This document shows, in pieces, positions 1 through 11,100 of a DNA stretch of 64,000 nucleotides. Both the position numbers and the translations under genes were made by a program. This stretch comes from Parerythrobacter aestuarii (lineage in GTDB: Bacteria > Pseudomonadota > Alphaproteobacteria > Sphingomonadales > Sphingomonadaceae): assembly GCF_030140925.1 (NCBI RefSeq), contig NZ_JARBWD010000001.1, positions 1,054,001-1,118,000 of the forward strand. Reading direction: 5' to 3'. Under the pieces are notes generated by a model. That model saw nothing but the letters and a program-made list of their open reading frames with translations, was not told the DNA's origin and did no database searches. Every line of letters starts with the position of its first letter. Positions within the stretch are counted from its first letter, which is position 1.

Positions 1-1201
1 TCGCATCAGCGCCATGATCATGGGGCTGTCGGAAACCGGCGAGCTGGTCGTGCTTGGGTCAGGCCACCGCCAGTCGCAGGGGGTCCATCGCGGCTACATT
101 ACCGACATGGCCGCGGCGACCTATGCCATTCGCAACGCTGTCGAGCGGGCGGAGGAGAACGCCGGTACGCGCGTGCAGAGCGTGTGGGTCGGATGTTCGG
201 GGGCTGGTCTTACCAGCCGGATCGCAAAGGTCGAAGTCCCGATCGGAGGGCGGCAGATCGAAGAAGAGGATATCGAACACCTGCTGGTCGCCGCGCGCGA
301 CAATATCGAGCCCGACGGCCGCATGGTGCTTCATGCCCAACCTGCTCATTACACACTCGACGGTGCGCACGGCGTGGCCAATCCCAAAGGCCTGCATGCC
401 GAACGGCTGGGCGTCGATATCCATGTCATGCTGGCCGATGGCGCGCCGGTGCGGAACCTCAAGGACGCGGTCGAGCGCGCGCATCTCTCCGTCGAAGCTG
501 TCGTGGCATCGCCGATCGCGGCAGGCCTTGCCTGTCTGAGCCCGGAAGAACGGGAACTGGGCACCGCGTTGATCGAATTGGGTGGTGAAGTAACCAATGT
601 TAGCGTGTTCAAAGGGGGCATGCTGTCAGGGCTCGTGGCGATCCAGATGGGTGCGAGCGACATTACTGACGCAATAGCGGGCGCTTTCGGTATCCGCCGA
701 TTCCAGGCTGAGCGGCTCAAATGCCTTGCAGGTTCGGCCATTGCCAGTCCGACGGACCACCGCGAAATGGTGCCAGTCGATGCCCCCGGCGAGGGCGTGA
801 GCGAGGATCACAAGATCAATCGGGCGGAGCTTGTTTCCGTCATTACCGAGCAGCTGGGCCTGCTCACCGACAAGGTCGGCAAGGCGCTCAAGACGCTCGA
901 TTTCGCGGGTGCGCGCGGACAGGTCGTGATTTCCGGCGGTGGTGCGCAACTGGCTGGAATTGCTGAATATATGCAAGGTGCCCTAGGTCGCCCGGTGCGG
1001 GTGGGGAAGCCTCCGGAACTGCGCGGATTGCCCGATTCCATGCGCAATTCCGGCTTCGCCACACTGGCCGGACTGTGCATTTACGCAGCGGACGATCCTG
1101 TCGACATTCGCGTCGTCGGCAGCCGCTATCAGGAAACTGTATCACCGGTGGGTTTCGGCCTTGTCAGCCGGGTGTGGCGCGCGGCGCGGGAATATTTTTA
1201 A
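1..1201 (+). CDS. ftsA: Cell division protein FtsA, 5' end missing
   Basis: Actin-like ATPase that anchors the FtsZ ring to the inner membrane and recruits later divisome proteins. The reading frame is open to the first base of the window, and the residues before the first internal Met (RISAM) match the usual N-terminal actin fold of FtsA, so the gene starts upstream and only the N-terminus is missing. Visible features include the SHS2-like 1C region, the phosphate-loop stretch ALIELGGEVTNVSVF and the ATP-site motif VVISGGGAQLAGI. The C-terminus ends in VWRAAREYF, a short amphipathic membrane-targeting helix as expected. ftsZ follows on the same strand after about 150 nt. The identification is secure; the true start cannot be seen. 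Confidence 0.95.
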   Translation, partial: RISAMIMGLSETGELVVLGSGHRQSQGVHRGYITDMAAATYAIRNAVERAEENAGTRVQSVWVGCSGAGLTSRIAKVEVPIGGRQIEEEDIEHLLVAARDNIEPDGRMVLHAQPAHYTLDGAHGVANPKGLHAERLGVDIHVMLADGAPVRNLKDAVERAHLSVEAVVASPIAAGLACLSPEERELGTALIELGGEVTNVSVFKGGMLSGLVAIQMGASDITDAIAGAFGIRRFQAERLKCLAGSAIASPTDHREMVPVDAPGEGVSEDHKINRAELVSVITEQLGLLTDKVGKALKTLDFAGARGQVVISGGGAQLAGIAEYMQGALGRPVRVGKPPELRGLPDSMRNSGFATLAGLCIYAADDPVDIRVVGSRYQETVSPVGFGLVSRVWRAAREYF

Positions 1202-1255
1202 GGAATGACCGCGAATATGCGGTGCGAAGGTGTAGGTCGGTTACGGGGAAACCAC

Positions 1256-1293
1256 TGTGGATAAGGGTGGAAAACCCGATTCAAGCGGGATTC
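1256..1293. promoter_or_regulatory. DnaA box and two GANTC sites upstream of ftsZ
   Basis: Positions 1256-1264 read TGTGGATAA, the exact reverse complement of the consensus DnaA box TTATCCACA. Two GATTC sites, matching the CcrM methylation target GANTC, lie at 1278-1282 and 1289-1293. All three are in the ftsA-ftsZ gap, 60-100 nt before the ftsZ start. In Caulobacter both DnaA and CcrM/GcrA act on ftsZ transcription; a similar role here is inference from position and sequence only. Confidence 0.5.
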
Positions 1294-1354
1294 GCTTTGT
1301 GTCAGACTGCATACCAGAGTATTTTTGGCCGTCAGGCCTTTGGAGAAAAGCGAC

Positions 1355-3100
1355 ATGAGCATCAATATCGGCCCCGCGGCAAGCGACGACCTGCGGCCAC
1401 GCATCACCGTGATCGGTGTTGGCGGTGCCGGCGGCAATGCCATCGCCAACATGATCGATGCCCAGATCGAGGGGGTCGAGTTCATCGTCGCCAATACCGA
1501 TGCGCAAGCGCTCAACACTTCGGCGGCCGAGACACGCATCCAGCTGGGCCCTGACATCACTGGCGGTCTCGGCGCGGGCGCTCGTCCGGAAGTGGGCAAG
1601 GCCGCTGCGGAAGAAACCGTGGCTGAGCTCGAAGATGCGCTTGATGGTGTCAATATGTGCTTCATCGCCGCCGGCATGGGTGGGGGTACCGGTACTGGCG
1701 CTGCTCCAGTTATCGCCGAGGCGGCGCGTCGCAAGGGTGTGCTTACCGTAGGTGTCGTGACCAAGCCGTTCCTGTTCGAAGGCACGCGCCGCATGCGCGC
1801 GGCGGAGTCCGGGATCGAAGAACTGCAGAAGCATGTCGATACATTGATCGTCATCCCGAACCAGAACCTGTTCCTGGTCGCCAAGGCGGAAACGACTTTC
1901 AAGGAAGCGTTCCAGCTGGCCGACGAAGTGCTGCAGCAGGGCGTACGCTCGATCACCGACCTGATGGTGATGCCGGGTCTCATCAACCTCGACTTTGCCG
2001 ATGTGAAATCGGTCATGGAGGAAATGGGCAAGGCGATGATGGGCACCGGCGAAGGCGAGGGTGAAAACCGCGCGCTCGAAGCTGCTGAACGCGCCATCGC
2101 CAATCCGCTTCTTGATGGCGTCAGCATGGCCGGTGCCAAGGGTGTCATCATCTCCATCATCGGCGGCGACGACATGAAACTGCTCGAAGTCGATGAAGCG
2201 GCCAACCATATCCGCGAACTGGTCGACGAAGACGCGAACATCATCTGGGGTTCGGCATTCAATCCCGATCTCAACGGCAAGATCCGCGTGTCGGTGGTGG
2301 CTACCGGTATCGAACAGGGCGAAGCGGGCCAGATCGGCTCCAGCCAGACCATGTCGCTCGGCGGCGCACGTGCGCCCAAGCGCCCGGTGCTGGAATTGCC
2401 TGAGGATGATGAAGTCGCGGAAGACGAACCCCTGGAGCTGTCCCAGGAACCCGAGGAAGAGCCTGAAGAGGACATTGCTCCGACGGGCATCGCCGGCCTC
2501 TCTGGCCTGGGCTCCGGCAGCGACGACGAAGAGTATGAAGAGGAAGACTTCGACGATGTCGATGAAATCGTCGATCCCCTCGCCGGTCTTCGCAACGACG
2601 GGGACGATGAATTCGAACTGCCGGCTGAAGCGGTTGCCGACGAAGTCGACGAAGCCGGGGACGATCACGACTGGAGCGGTGCTCTCGACCTGACCGAGGC
2701 AGATGAGACGAGTGCTGCCGAAGCAGGCGAAGATGAAGGCGAAGGTGACGCCTTTGATGGTGAGGGACCCGTTGGAGGTGACGCAGGCGACGGAGGCGCG
2801 GGCGGCGATGATGAATTGCTGCTCGATGCCGATCGCCTGGCAGAGCGTGACGAACCGGTGGAAGAGCCGGCCCAGCAAGCCACCGGTGGCCGTCGGCGCG
2901 GCCTGGTTGCAGGCGGAGGCGGCGGAGAGGGCGGCGATTCAGGTGGTAGCACCCTGTTCGAACGCATGGCCAATCTTTCGCGCGGTAGCTCTTCGCCCAA
3001 AGACGAAGCAGAGCCCGAAGAAGATGGCGATGACGACGATGATGATGACGGCAGCGCCCTGAACATCCCGCGTTTCCTCGGCCGCCAGAACAACCAGTAG
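1355..3100 (+). CDS. ftsZ: Cell division protein FtsZ with long acidic linker
   Basis: Tubulin-like GTPase that polymerises into the division ring. The start at 1355 (MSINIGPA) is preceded by GGAGAAAAG at 1342; an upstream TTG in the same frame has no better support. The nucleotide-binding loop GVGGAGGNA is at residues 21-29, and the tubulin signature [10 protein letters not shown] is near residue 110. The globular domain ends around residue 320. It is followed by roughly 240 residues of strongly acidic, Gly-rich linker and then the conserved C-terminal peptide IPRFLGRQ, which binds FtsA and other partners. At 581 residues it is much longer than the approximately 380 of E. coli FtsZ; long linkers are known in alphaproteobacteria, but the acidity here is marked. 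Confidence 0.97.
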   Translation: MSINIGPAASDDLRPRITVIGVGGAGGNAIANMIDAQIEGVEFIVANTDAQALNTSAAETRIQLGPDITGGLGAGARPEVGKAAAEETVAELEDALDGVNMCFIAAGMGGGTGTGAAPVIAEAARRKGVLTVGVVTKPFLFEGTRRMRAAESGIEELQKHVDTLIVIPNQNLFLVAKAETTFKEAFQLADEVLQQGVRSITDLMVMPGLINLDFADVKSVMEEMGKAMMGTGEGEGENRALEAAERAIANPLLDGVSMAGAKGVIISIIGGDDMKLLEVDEAANHIRELVDEDANIIWGSAFNPDLNGKIRVSVVATGIEQGEAGQIGSSQTMSLGGARAPKRPVLELPEDDEVAEDEPLELSQEPEEEPEEDIAPTGIAGLSGLGSGSDDEEYEEEDFDDVDEIVDPLAGLRNDGDDEFELPAEAVADEVDEAGDDHDWSGALDLTEADETSAAEAGEDEGEGDAFDGEGPVGGDAGDGGAGGDDELLLDADRLAERDEPVEEPAQQATGGRRRGLVAGGGGGEGGDSGGSTLFERMANLSRGSSSPKDEAEPEEDGDDDDDDDGSALNIPRFLGRQNNQ

Positions 3101-3217
3101 CATCCGGCGTTGAAAGCGTGCGCGGCTCCGCCCGGCGCAAAATCCTGCTCGCCCGCCAAAGATCGTTTGCCTCGGGTTCAGTTGCGAACCTATAGGCCTG
3201 CGCCTCTGGAACACCCG

Positions 3218-4972
3218 ATGTCGACGCTTCGCCCTTTCCTGCCTGCTGCGCTCATGGCGCTTGCACCGGTCTCGCCAATTTCTGCGCAAGGCCAGGGGCG
3301 AGAAGTCGTCCAACCGCTTCCTTCGGCAGCTACACAGGAGCTGAAGGATGCGTTGGCGCGGCTGGCACGTAGCCCGCGTAACCTAGATGCCCTCATTGCT
3401 GCGGGAACAGCTTCGCTCGAACTCGACGACGTCGAAGCGGCGGTCGGATTTTTTGGTCGGGCGCAAGAACTTGCTCCCGACGATCCTCGGATCAAGGCAG
3501 GCCGGGCTGCGGCCTATGTCAGGACCCGCCGCCCGGTCGAAGCCCTGCAGCTGTTCCGGGAAGCGGAAGAGGCTGGTGTCGAGATCAACCGGCTCGCCGG
3601 TGACTATGGCCTGGCCTACGACCTCGTGGGCAATAATGGTGAAGCGCAGGCCCGGTATCGTCGGGCCCTTGCGCGCGCGCCATCAGACGAGATCACCCGG
3701 CGGCTGGCATTGAGCCAGGCGATTGATGGAAACGCACAGGGTTTCGAACAGACCCTGCGGCCGTTGCTGGCGAGGCGCGACTTCGCGGCCTATCGCACCC
3801 GCGCCTTCGGGTTGGCGATCCTCGGCAAGGCCGACGATGCAGTTGCTATTACGGAGGCCGTGATGCCGCGGGCCATGGCCGCGAAGATGGAACCTTATCT
3901 GCGGTTCATGCCGACGCTTTCGAAAGCGCAACAGGCAGCTGCAGGCAATCTCGGTATCTATCCTACAGCTGCTCGCATCGGGCGCGATGATCCGCGTATT
4001 GCGGCGCTGTCGAGTGCGCCTGCGGCCGAACGGGCGGCCCGAACTGCCGATTCCGGACTGGCACCCGCCGGAGCGCCGCTTGGCGGCGGGTCGGATGCGC
4101 AACCTCCTGCAGCCGATGGCGAAACGGTCGCCGTCGCATCGCGCGAGGAAGCGGAGCGGGCGGTCAGAGTGGCGCGCCGCGAGGCAGCATCCGATCCTTT
4201 GTCTCGCTCACGGCAAAGGCCCAGGATTGTCGAGCGTCAGAGCACGGGCAGTCCGTCAGCAGGGCCGCCACCTGTCGCAGTCGATGAAGAGCGGCTGGTG
4301 ACAGCTACCGCCGCGCCGGGGCAAGAGCCGCCACCGATCGAGGCGGTCCCTGCGCGTCGATTGCCGGAACAGGCCGCCTCAACGGGTGAGTTGCCTGCTA
4401 CAAGTCCGGTGGAAGCCACGGCAAATCTCAAGCCGGTCGTTGTTGCTACCCTCGACACTGAGGCGGCAAGTCCCGGATTTGACTTGGGACGACTGACGAA
4501 TTCAGGCGATAGCAGCGAGGCCCCTACCGCTATCGGGCCGGAAACTGAACCCGAAACCGCCAGCGTGGCGGACGCATTTGCCGATCTCGCAGCCTTGGTA
4601 GAGGCGCCAACCACGCCGGCAGCCGGTGCCGTCGACATTACTGCGATCGAAGCCCCGCGTGAGATCGAGCGCGAGCCGGAACCCGCACCGGCCAAGCCAG
4701 CCCATCCCAGCCGTTTCTGGGTGCAGGTGGCGACCGGTAAGGATCGCAGCGCGCTGAAATTCGACTGGCGCCGATTGAGCCGGTCGGCCGACGGCTTGCT
4801 CGATGGCAAGGGACCGTTCGTGACGCCCTGGGGCCAGACCAATCGTTTGCTTGCCGGGCCCTATCCGAACCGTGATGCGGCCCGCAAGGCGTTGGCCGCG
4901 TTGCAGGAAAAAGACATCGATTCCTTCACCTTCACCAGCCCTGAAGGGCAGGAGATCGAGCCGCTCGGCTAG
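3218..4972 (+). CDS. TPR and SPOR domain protein, exported
   Basis: A 584-residue protein. The start at 3218 gives a clear signal peptide (hydrophobic to about residue 23, cleavage after ISA); frame extension upstream lacks one. Residues about 35-230 are helical repeats of TPR type. A disordered Ala/Pro/Glu-rich middle follows. The last 80 residues resemble a SPOR domain (RFWVQVATG near the start, NRLLAGPYPNRDAARKAL later). SPOR domains bind denuded peptidoglycan at division sites. Together with its place directly after ftsZ this suggests a periplasmic division or cell-wall role, but the exact function is unknown. Confidence 0.8.
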   Translation: MSTLRPFLPAALMALAPVSPISAQGQGREVVQPLPSAATQELKDALARLARSPRNLDALIAAGTASLELDDVEAAVGFFGRAQELAPDDPRIKAGRAAAYVRTRRPVEALQLFREAEEAGVEINRLAGDYGLAYDLVGNNGEAQARYRRALARAPSDEITRRLALSQAIDGNAQGFEQTLRPLLARRDFAAYRTRAFGLAILGKADDAVAITEAVMPRAMAAKMEPYLRFMPTLSKAQQAAAGNLGIYPTAARIGRDDPRIAALSSAPAAERAARTADSGLAPAGAPLGGGSDAQPPAADGETVAVASREEAERAVRVARREAASDPLSRSRQRPRIVERQSTGSPSAGPPPVAVDEERLVTATAAPGQEPPPIEAVPARRLPEQAASTGELPATSPVEATANLKPVVVATLDTEAASPGFDLGRLTNSGDSSEAPTAIGPETEPETASVADAFADLAALVEAPTTPAAGAVDITAIEAPREIEREPEPAPAKPAHPSRFWVQVATGKDRSALKFDWRRLSRSADGLLDGKGPFVTPWGQTNRLLAGPYPNRDAARKALAALQEKDIDSFTFTSPEGQEIEPLG

Positions 4973-5117
4973 CCCCGCACACGGGTTTTACACATGGTGT
5001 TAACAAGCCTTATCGTTTCTCCCCAAGGAACGATCGAAGCGCCATTGCGCCACGCAGGGGCATCGGGCCATGTCCGCAGCATGCAGATTACAGCACCCCC
5101 TTCTGAGGCCCCCGGCA

Positions 5118-5624
5118 ATGACCTCCACTCTTGATCGCTTCGCCGAATCGGATGATGCGGCTCCGGTCGATATGCTGGCAGCGTTGTTCGATGCGCGCGG
5201 CTGGGCAGTCGAGGAACATACCGACGACGAGCTGGCGGGTGAGATTCAGGGCAGCTGGGCCAAGTACCAGATCAAGTGCATCTGGCGCAGCATGGACAAT
5301 GTGCTGCAAGTCATCTGCGTGCCCGATATCCGCGTCGCGAAAGACAAACGGCAAGCCGCTTATGAGCTGCTGTCGCTGGTCAACGAGCAGATGTGGCTTG
5401 GCCATTTCGACCTGTGGTCCAACGGCGGTGTCATCATCTATCGCCATGGCGCGATGCTGGGCGATGACGGCATGCTCAGCCTCAACCAGGCGCAGGCGCT
5501 CATCGAATCGGCGGTCGAGGACTGCGACCGGTTCTATCCTGCGTTCCAGTTTGTGTTGTGGGGCGACAAGTCACCCGAAGCCGCGCTCGATGCGGCCTTG
5601 GTCGACGCTGCCGGAGAGGCCTGA
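5118..5624 (+). CDS. YbjN domain-containing protein
   Basis: A 168-residue soluble protein of the YbjN type, a fold shared with type III secretion chaperones; family members are loosely called sensory transduction regulators without a proven reaction. The start MTSTLDRFAE at 5118 has GAGG nine bases upstream, while an in-frame ATG at 5070 would add a Pro/Arg-rich stretch. Typical features are the central strand run YQIKCIWRSMDNVLQVIC and the helix ending in FVLWGDKSPEAALDAAL. It lies 33 nt before proC and may be co-transcribed with it; this pairing is common in sphingomonads, but the link to proline synthesis is not explained. Confidence 0.8.
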   Translation: MTSTLDRFAESDDAAPVDMLAALFDARGWAVEEHTDDELAGEIQGSWAKYQIKCIWRSMDNVLQVICVPDIRVAKDKRQAAYELLSLVNEQMWLGHFDLWSNGGVIIYRHGAMLGDDGMLSLNQAQALIESAVEDCDRFYPAFQFVLWGDKSPEAALDAALVDAAGEA

Positions 5625-5657
5625 CAAGTCCCGGCTGTCCCTGCTAGGGGCACCAGT

Positions 5658-6464
5658 ATGACGATCTCCAACATGCTGATAGTCGGCTTCGGGAATATGA
5701 CCGGAGCCATGGTCGATGGCTGGCTGCGAGCCGGGATGAGCCCGCAGACCTTCACCGTGTACCACCCACGCGGCAAGGATGTGCCGGATGGAGTGGGGCT
5801 GGTGACGGAGTGGCCGGACACACCTTTCGATGCCGTCCTGCTGGGCGTGAAACCCTACATGCTCGACGATATCGCGCCGGGTCTGTCGAAAGCGGTAGGC
5901 GGCTCGACGACGGTTGTCTCGGTCCTTGCCGGGGTCGAACTCGCCAGCCTGCGGGCGCGCTTCCCGCAAGCGGGCGGTATCGCGCGGCTGATGCCGAACC
6001 TCGCTTGCGCGTTGGGCAAGTCGCCCAATGGTCTGGTGGGTGAAGGGCTGGACGGTTCTTCCCGTGATGACATCACCCGCCTGGCCGAGCGGCTCGGCAG
6101 CGCGGAGTGGCTCGACGACGAGAGCGAGTTCGATCTCGTCACGGCGCTGGCCGGCTCCGGCCCCGGCTTTGTCTACCGCTTTATCGATGCCTTGAGCATA
6201 GCTGCTACCCGGCTGGGCCTGCCGGAAGACCAAGCCCAGCGACTGACGATCCAGATGGTGGAAGGGGCAGCGATGCTGGCGTCGGCCTCTGACTACACGC
6301 CGGGCGATCTGGCGAAGCGCGTCGCCAGCCCCGGCGGGATGACCCAGAAAGGGCTCGATGTGCTCGATGAAGGCGATGCATTGGTCGATTTGCTTACCAA
6401 GACGCTCCAAGCAGCACGCGATCGCGGCGCGGAAATGGCTGAAGAAGCACGGAAAAGTGGTTAA
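5658..6464 (+). CDS. proC: Pyrroline-5-carboxylate reductase
   Basis: Catalyses the last step of proline synthesis, NAD(P)H reduction of 1-pyrroline-5-carboxylate. The Rossmann motif is VGFGNMTGAMVDGW at residues about 9-22, and the C-terminal helical dimerisation domain contains the signature ALAGSGPGFVYRFIDA and SPGGMTQKGLDVL. At 268 residues the length is normal. The ribosome site AGGGG precedes the ATG. proB, for the first step of the pathway, is encoded 3.5 kb downstream on the same strand; no proA is visible in the window. Confidence 0.95.
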   Translation: MTISNMLIVGFGNMTGAMVDGWLRAGMSPQTFTVYHPRGKDVPDGVGLVTEWPDTPFDAVLLGVKPYMLDDIAPGLSKAVGGSTTVVSVLAGVELASLRARFPQAGGIARLMPNLACALGKSPNGLVGEGLDGSSRDDITRLAERLGSAEWLDDESEFDLVTALAGSGPGFVYRFIDALSIAATRLGLPEDQAQRLTIQMVEGAAMLASASDYTPGDLAKRVASPGGMTQKGLDVLDEGDALVDLLTKTLQAARDRGAEMAEEARKSG

Positions 6465-6506
6465 ATCCAGTTCAGTTGCATTCTATCGAACAGTGCCCGG
6501 TTTCCC

Positions 6507-6535
6507 TTGAAACCAAGGCGTTTTGCCCCGATATT
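6507..6535 (+). promoter_or_regulatory. Candidate sigma-70 promoter for the Bax-inhibitor-like gene
   Basis: TTGAAA at 6507-6512 and GATATT at 6530-6535 are separated by 17 nt, about 50 nt before the start codon. This is a match by eye only; alphaproteobacterial -10 boxes are weakly conserved. Confidence 0.35.
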
Positions 6536-6585
6536 ACACCCGTACCGGCGCTATAGTGCTGCCGGCAAAAGGAGTTTGGATCGAA

Positions 6586-7332
6586 ATGGCTGACTGGAAC
6601 GACCCCCGGCAGGCGCAGCAGGGCTTCGGCTCGGTGCCGCGCGCAGGAGGCGACGTTGCTTCGCGCACGACCTTCGACGCGGGCCTGCGCAAATACATGC
6701 TGTCGATTTACAATTACATGGCTTCGGGCATCCTGCTGACGGGCATCATTGCGATGCTGACCGCCAACAGCGGCCTCGCCTACACCTTCGCCAGCGGACC
6801 GCTGATGTGGATCGTGGCGCTGGCCCCGCTCGCCATCGTGTTCGCGATGAGCTTCGGCATGAACAAGTTCTCCAAGACGACGCTGCAGGCGATGTACTGG
6901 GGCTTTGCCGTGCTGATGGGCCTGTCGCTGTCGACGATCTTCCTCGTCTACACGGGCGGGTCGATCGCCGTAACCTTCTTCGCCACTGCAGGCGCTTTCG
7001 CAGGTCTTAGCCTGTTCGGCTACACGACGGAGAAAGACCTCAGCGGCTGGGGCAGCTTCCTGATCATGGGCGTTGTCGGCCTGATCATTGCCAGCCTCAT
7101 CAACTGGTTCCTGCAGTCGCCCGCGCTGATGTATGCCATCAGCTTCCTTGGCGTGCTGATCTTCGCAGGCCTGACTGCCTACGATACGCAGAAGCTCAAG
7201 AACATCTACAGCTCCGTGCGCGGTACGCCGTTCATGGACAAGGTCGTGATCATGGGGGCACTGAACCTCTATCTCGACTTCATCAACATGTTCCTCTTCC
7301 TGCTCCGCTTCTTGGGGGCTGCGCGCGACTAA
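6586..7332 (+). CDS. Bax inhibitor-1/YccA family membrane protein
   Basis: A 248-residue integral membrane protein with about seven hydrophobic segments spread from residue 45 to the C-terminus. The family includes E. coli YccA, which modulates FtsH, and eukaryotic Bax inhibitor-1, a pH-dependent calcium leak. The start MADWNDPRQ at 6586 has AAAGGAG at 6569. Family motifs seen are the conserved GLTAYDTQKLK and the C-terminal LNLYLDFINMFLFLLR. The gene stands alone, with a candidate promoter before it and a strong terminator after it. Confidence 0.9.
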   Translation: MADWNDPRQAQQGFGSVPRAGGDVASRTTFDAGLRKYMLSIYNYMASGILLTGIIAMLTANSGLAYTFASGPLMWIVALAPLAIVFAMSFGMNKFSKTTLQAMYWGFAVLMGLSLSTIFLVYTGGSIAVTFFATAGAFAGLSLFGYTTEKDLSGWGSFLIMGVVGLIIASLINWFLQSPALMYAISFLGVLIFAGLTAYDTQKLKNIYSSVRGTPFMDKVVIMGALNLYLDFINMFLFLLRFLGAARD

Positions 7333-7379
7333 ATTCGCGCCTGCCTGCGACCTGTCGCAGGAATGACTCACTTGAACGT

Positions 7380-7414
7380 GCCCGGGGTGCAATCCGCACC
7401 TCGGGCATTTTCTT
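7380..7414 (+). terminator. Rho-independent terminator after the Bax-inhibitor-like gene
   Basis: An 11-bp stem, GCCCGGGGTGC pairing with GCACCTCGGGC (one G-T pair), closes a 5-nt loop and is followed by ATTTTCTT. It sits 47 nt after the stop codon. Confidence 0.85.
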
Positions 7415-7502
7415 ATCCGCGAGCGGCGACTAGGAAGGGCGCTTCAGCCCCGGTACAGTGGGGCTGGGCAAGTTTTGCAAGAAACAAGAGAGGTTGCCCC
7501 GC

Positions 7503-8558
7503 ATGACCGCCCCCGCATCGGTTCCCGTGTCGTCCAAGAAGTCGCAGCCGATGCGGTTGCGCCTGGTCGCTGTTGCTGCGGGCCTTGCCGTGCTCGCCGG
7601 GTGCGCGACACCGCCTCCTCCGCCCCCACCTCCGCCGCCTCCGCCTCCGCCGCCGGTGGTCAAGCTGATCCCGCCCAAGCCCTATCCGCCGCGCGGTGCC
7701 TCGGCTTTCATGACGATTCCTGCGGTCGGCCTCAATGGTCAGCGGCTGACCGTCAATAATGGCCTCACGACCGCGCAGACGACGTGGAACTTGCGCTCGG
7801 CTCTCAATGTGGCTGCGCTCAACTGCCTCGGCCCCCGGCATGCTGGCATCCTCCCCGCTTACAAGTCGTTCCTGACCCGGTTCGAGCGCCCGCTGCGCAA
7901 TACCAGCGGCAAGATCCTGGAGGAGTTCCGCGCCGAATATGGCCGCCGCCAGGGGCAGAGCCAGCTCGATGACTATATGACCAAGGTCTACAACTACTTC
8001 GCCTTGCCGCCGGCGCTGAACGACTTCTGCGACGCTGCTCTGCTTGTCAGCAATGATTCCGGCGCGGTCGCCTCTGGCGATCTCGACAGCTTCGCCGCGC
8101 GGTCGCTGCCCCAACTCGAAGCGGTGTTCGAGGATTTCTTCCGTTCATACGAGAACTACGAGACCCGACTGGCAAGCTGGACTGCGACATACGGTCCCGA
8201 TGCCGTGCCGGGAACGCCGGTCCCTGACTGGGTGCGCGATGGTTCGCTTGGACCGACAGCGGGCGAACAGGTGCTCTATCGCGAGACGCCGGAAGGCGCT
8301 GCCTACCCCGAAACGGTAGGGACAGTGACTGTGATGCCCGCGCCCGCCCCTGAAACACAACCCGCGGCTGCTCCGGTAATCGTTGCCGAACTCCCCGCGG
8401 AAGACGCTACGCTGCAAGCGGTTGATCCGGGTGTGAGCAGTGCGGCAGATTCTGAAACGGACGCAGAACCCGGCTTCGAGACGGCACCTACATCGGACCA
8501 GGGCATCGTCTTTACGTCGGAGCCTGTTGTCCAGGGCAATCCGGACGACGACGAATAG
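7503..8558 (+). CDS. Proline-rich lipoprotein of unknown function
   Basis: A 351-residue protein. The N-terminus has a basic stretch, a hydrophobic segment and a lipobox ending LAGC (Cys34 with the start at 7503, which has GAGAGG nine bases before it; a shorter start at 7551 also keeps the lipobox). After the lipidated Cys comes ATP and a run of about 15 prolines, then a folded region (residues about 75-255) with two conserved-looking Cys ([15 protein letters not shown]), and a disordered acidic tail. I recognise no named domain. The polyproline run probably works as a rigid stalk holding the domain off the membrane. It is probably an envelope protein; no neighbour reveals its job. Confidence 0.7.
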   Translation: MTAPASVPVSSKKSQPMRLRLVAVAAGLAVLAGCATPPPPPPPPPPPPPPPVVKLIPPKPYPPRGASAFMTIPAVGLNGQRLTVNNGLTTAQTTWNLRSALNVAALNCLGPRHAGILPAYKSFLTRFERPLRNTSGKILEEFRAEYGRRQGQSQLDDYMTKVYNYFALPPALNDFCDAALLVSNDSGAVASGDLDSFAARSLPQLEAVFEDFFRSYENYETRLASWTATYGPDAVPGTPVPDWVRDGSLGPTAGEQVLYRETPEGAAYPETVGTVTVMPAPAPETQPAAAPVIVAELPAEDATLQAVDPGVSSAADSETDAEPGFETAPTSDQGIVFTSEPVVQGNPDDDE

Positions 8559-8652
8559 CTGCAGCGCTCCCGGATTTGCGCTTTGCACGCCGGTCCCATT
8601 TCGGTAAATGCCCCCGTCCTGCCGCCCGGCATAGGGTGGTGGGACCTGTGTC

Positions 8653-8728
<76 letters not shown>

Positions 8729-8758
8729 GCATCTCGCGCAGCGAGAAGCTGGATTGTT

Positions 8759-8884
8759 TGTTTTTCGCACGCCATCCGGTGTGCGATTTCCTCGCTCAAG
8801 GGGCCTGACGGTCCAATCGCTGCGGGCGCGCAGTCGCGCTTGCGGCGCTCCGCACCGTGCTCCGCCGCCGAGCCAATAGGCTGG
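8759..8884 (+). repeat. Dispersed hairpin element, copy A
   Basis: A 126-nt segment starting 30 nt after tRNA-Ala that aligns without gaps to the minus strand of 32640-32765 (101 of 126 positions identical by hand count). Two hairpins are kept: 8766-8785 (8-bp stem, loop ATCC) and 8828-8839 (4-bp stem GCGC/GCGC). The stem differences between the copies preserve pairing. The open frame through it shows more amino-acid-changing than silent differences, so I read it as an RNA or DNA structural repeat rather than a gene. The name and function are unknown to me. Confidence 0.75.
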
Positions 8885-8911
8885 CGCTCAACACCTTTCG
8901 TGACTACCTGA

Positions 8912-11096
<2,185 letters not shown>

Positions 11097-11100
<4 letters not shown>

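Noticed and set aside
1241..2878. Long open frame antisense to ftsZ
   Set aside because: It mirrors ftsZ codons, has no family resemblance and no ribosome site; a by-product of GC-rich codon use.
4990..5010. CtrA-like site (TTAA half sites) before the YbjN-like gene
   Set aside because: Only the first TTAA half is intact; the second half at seven-base spacing reads TATC.
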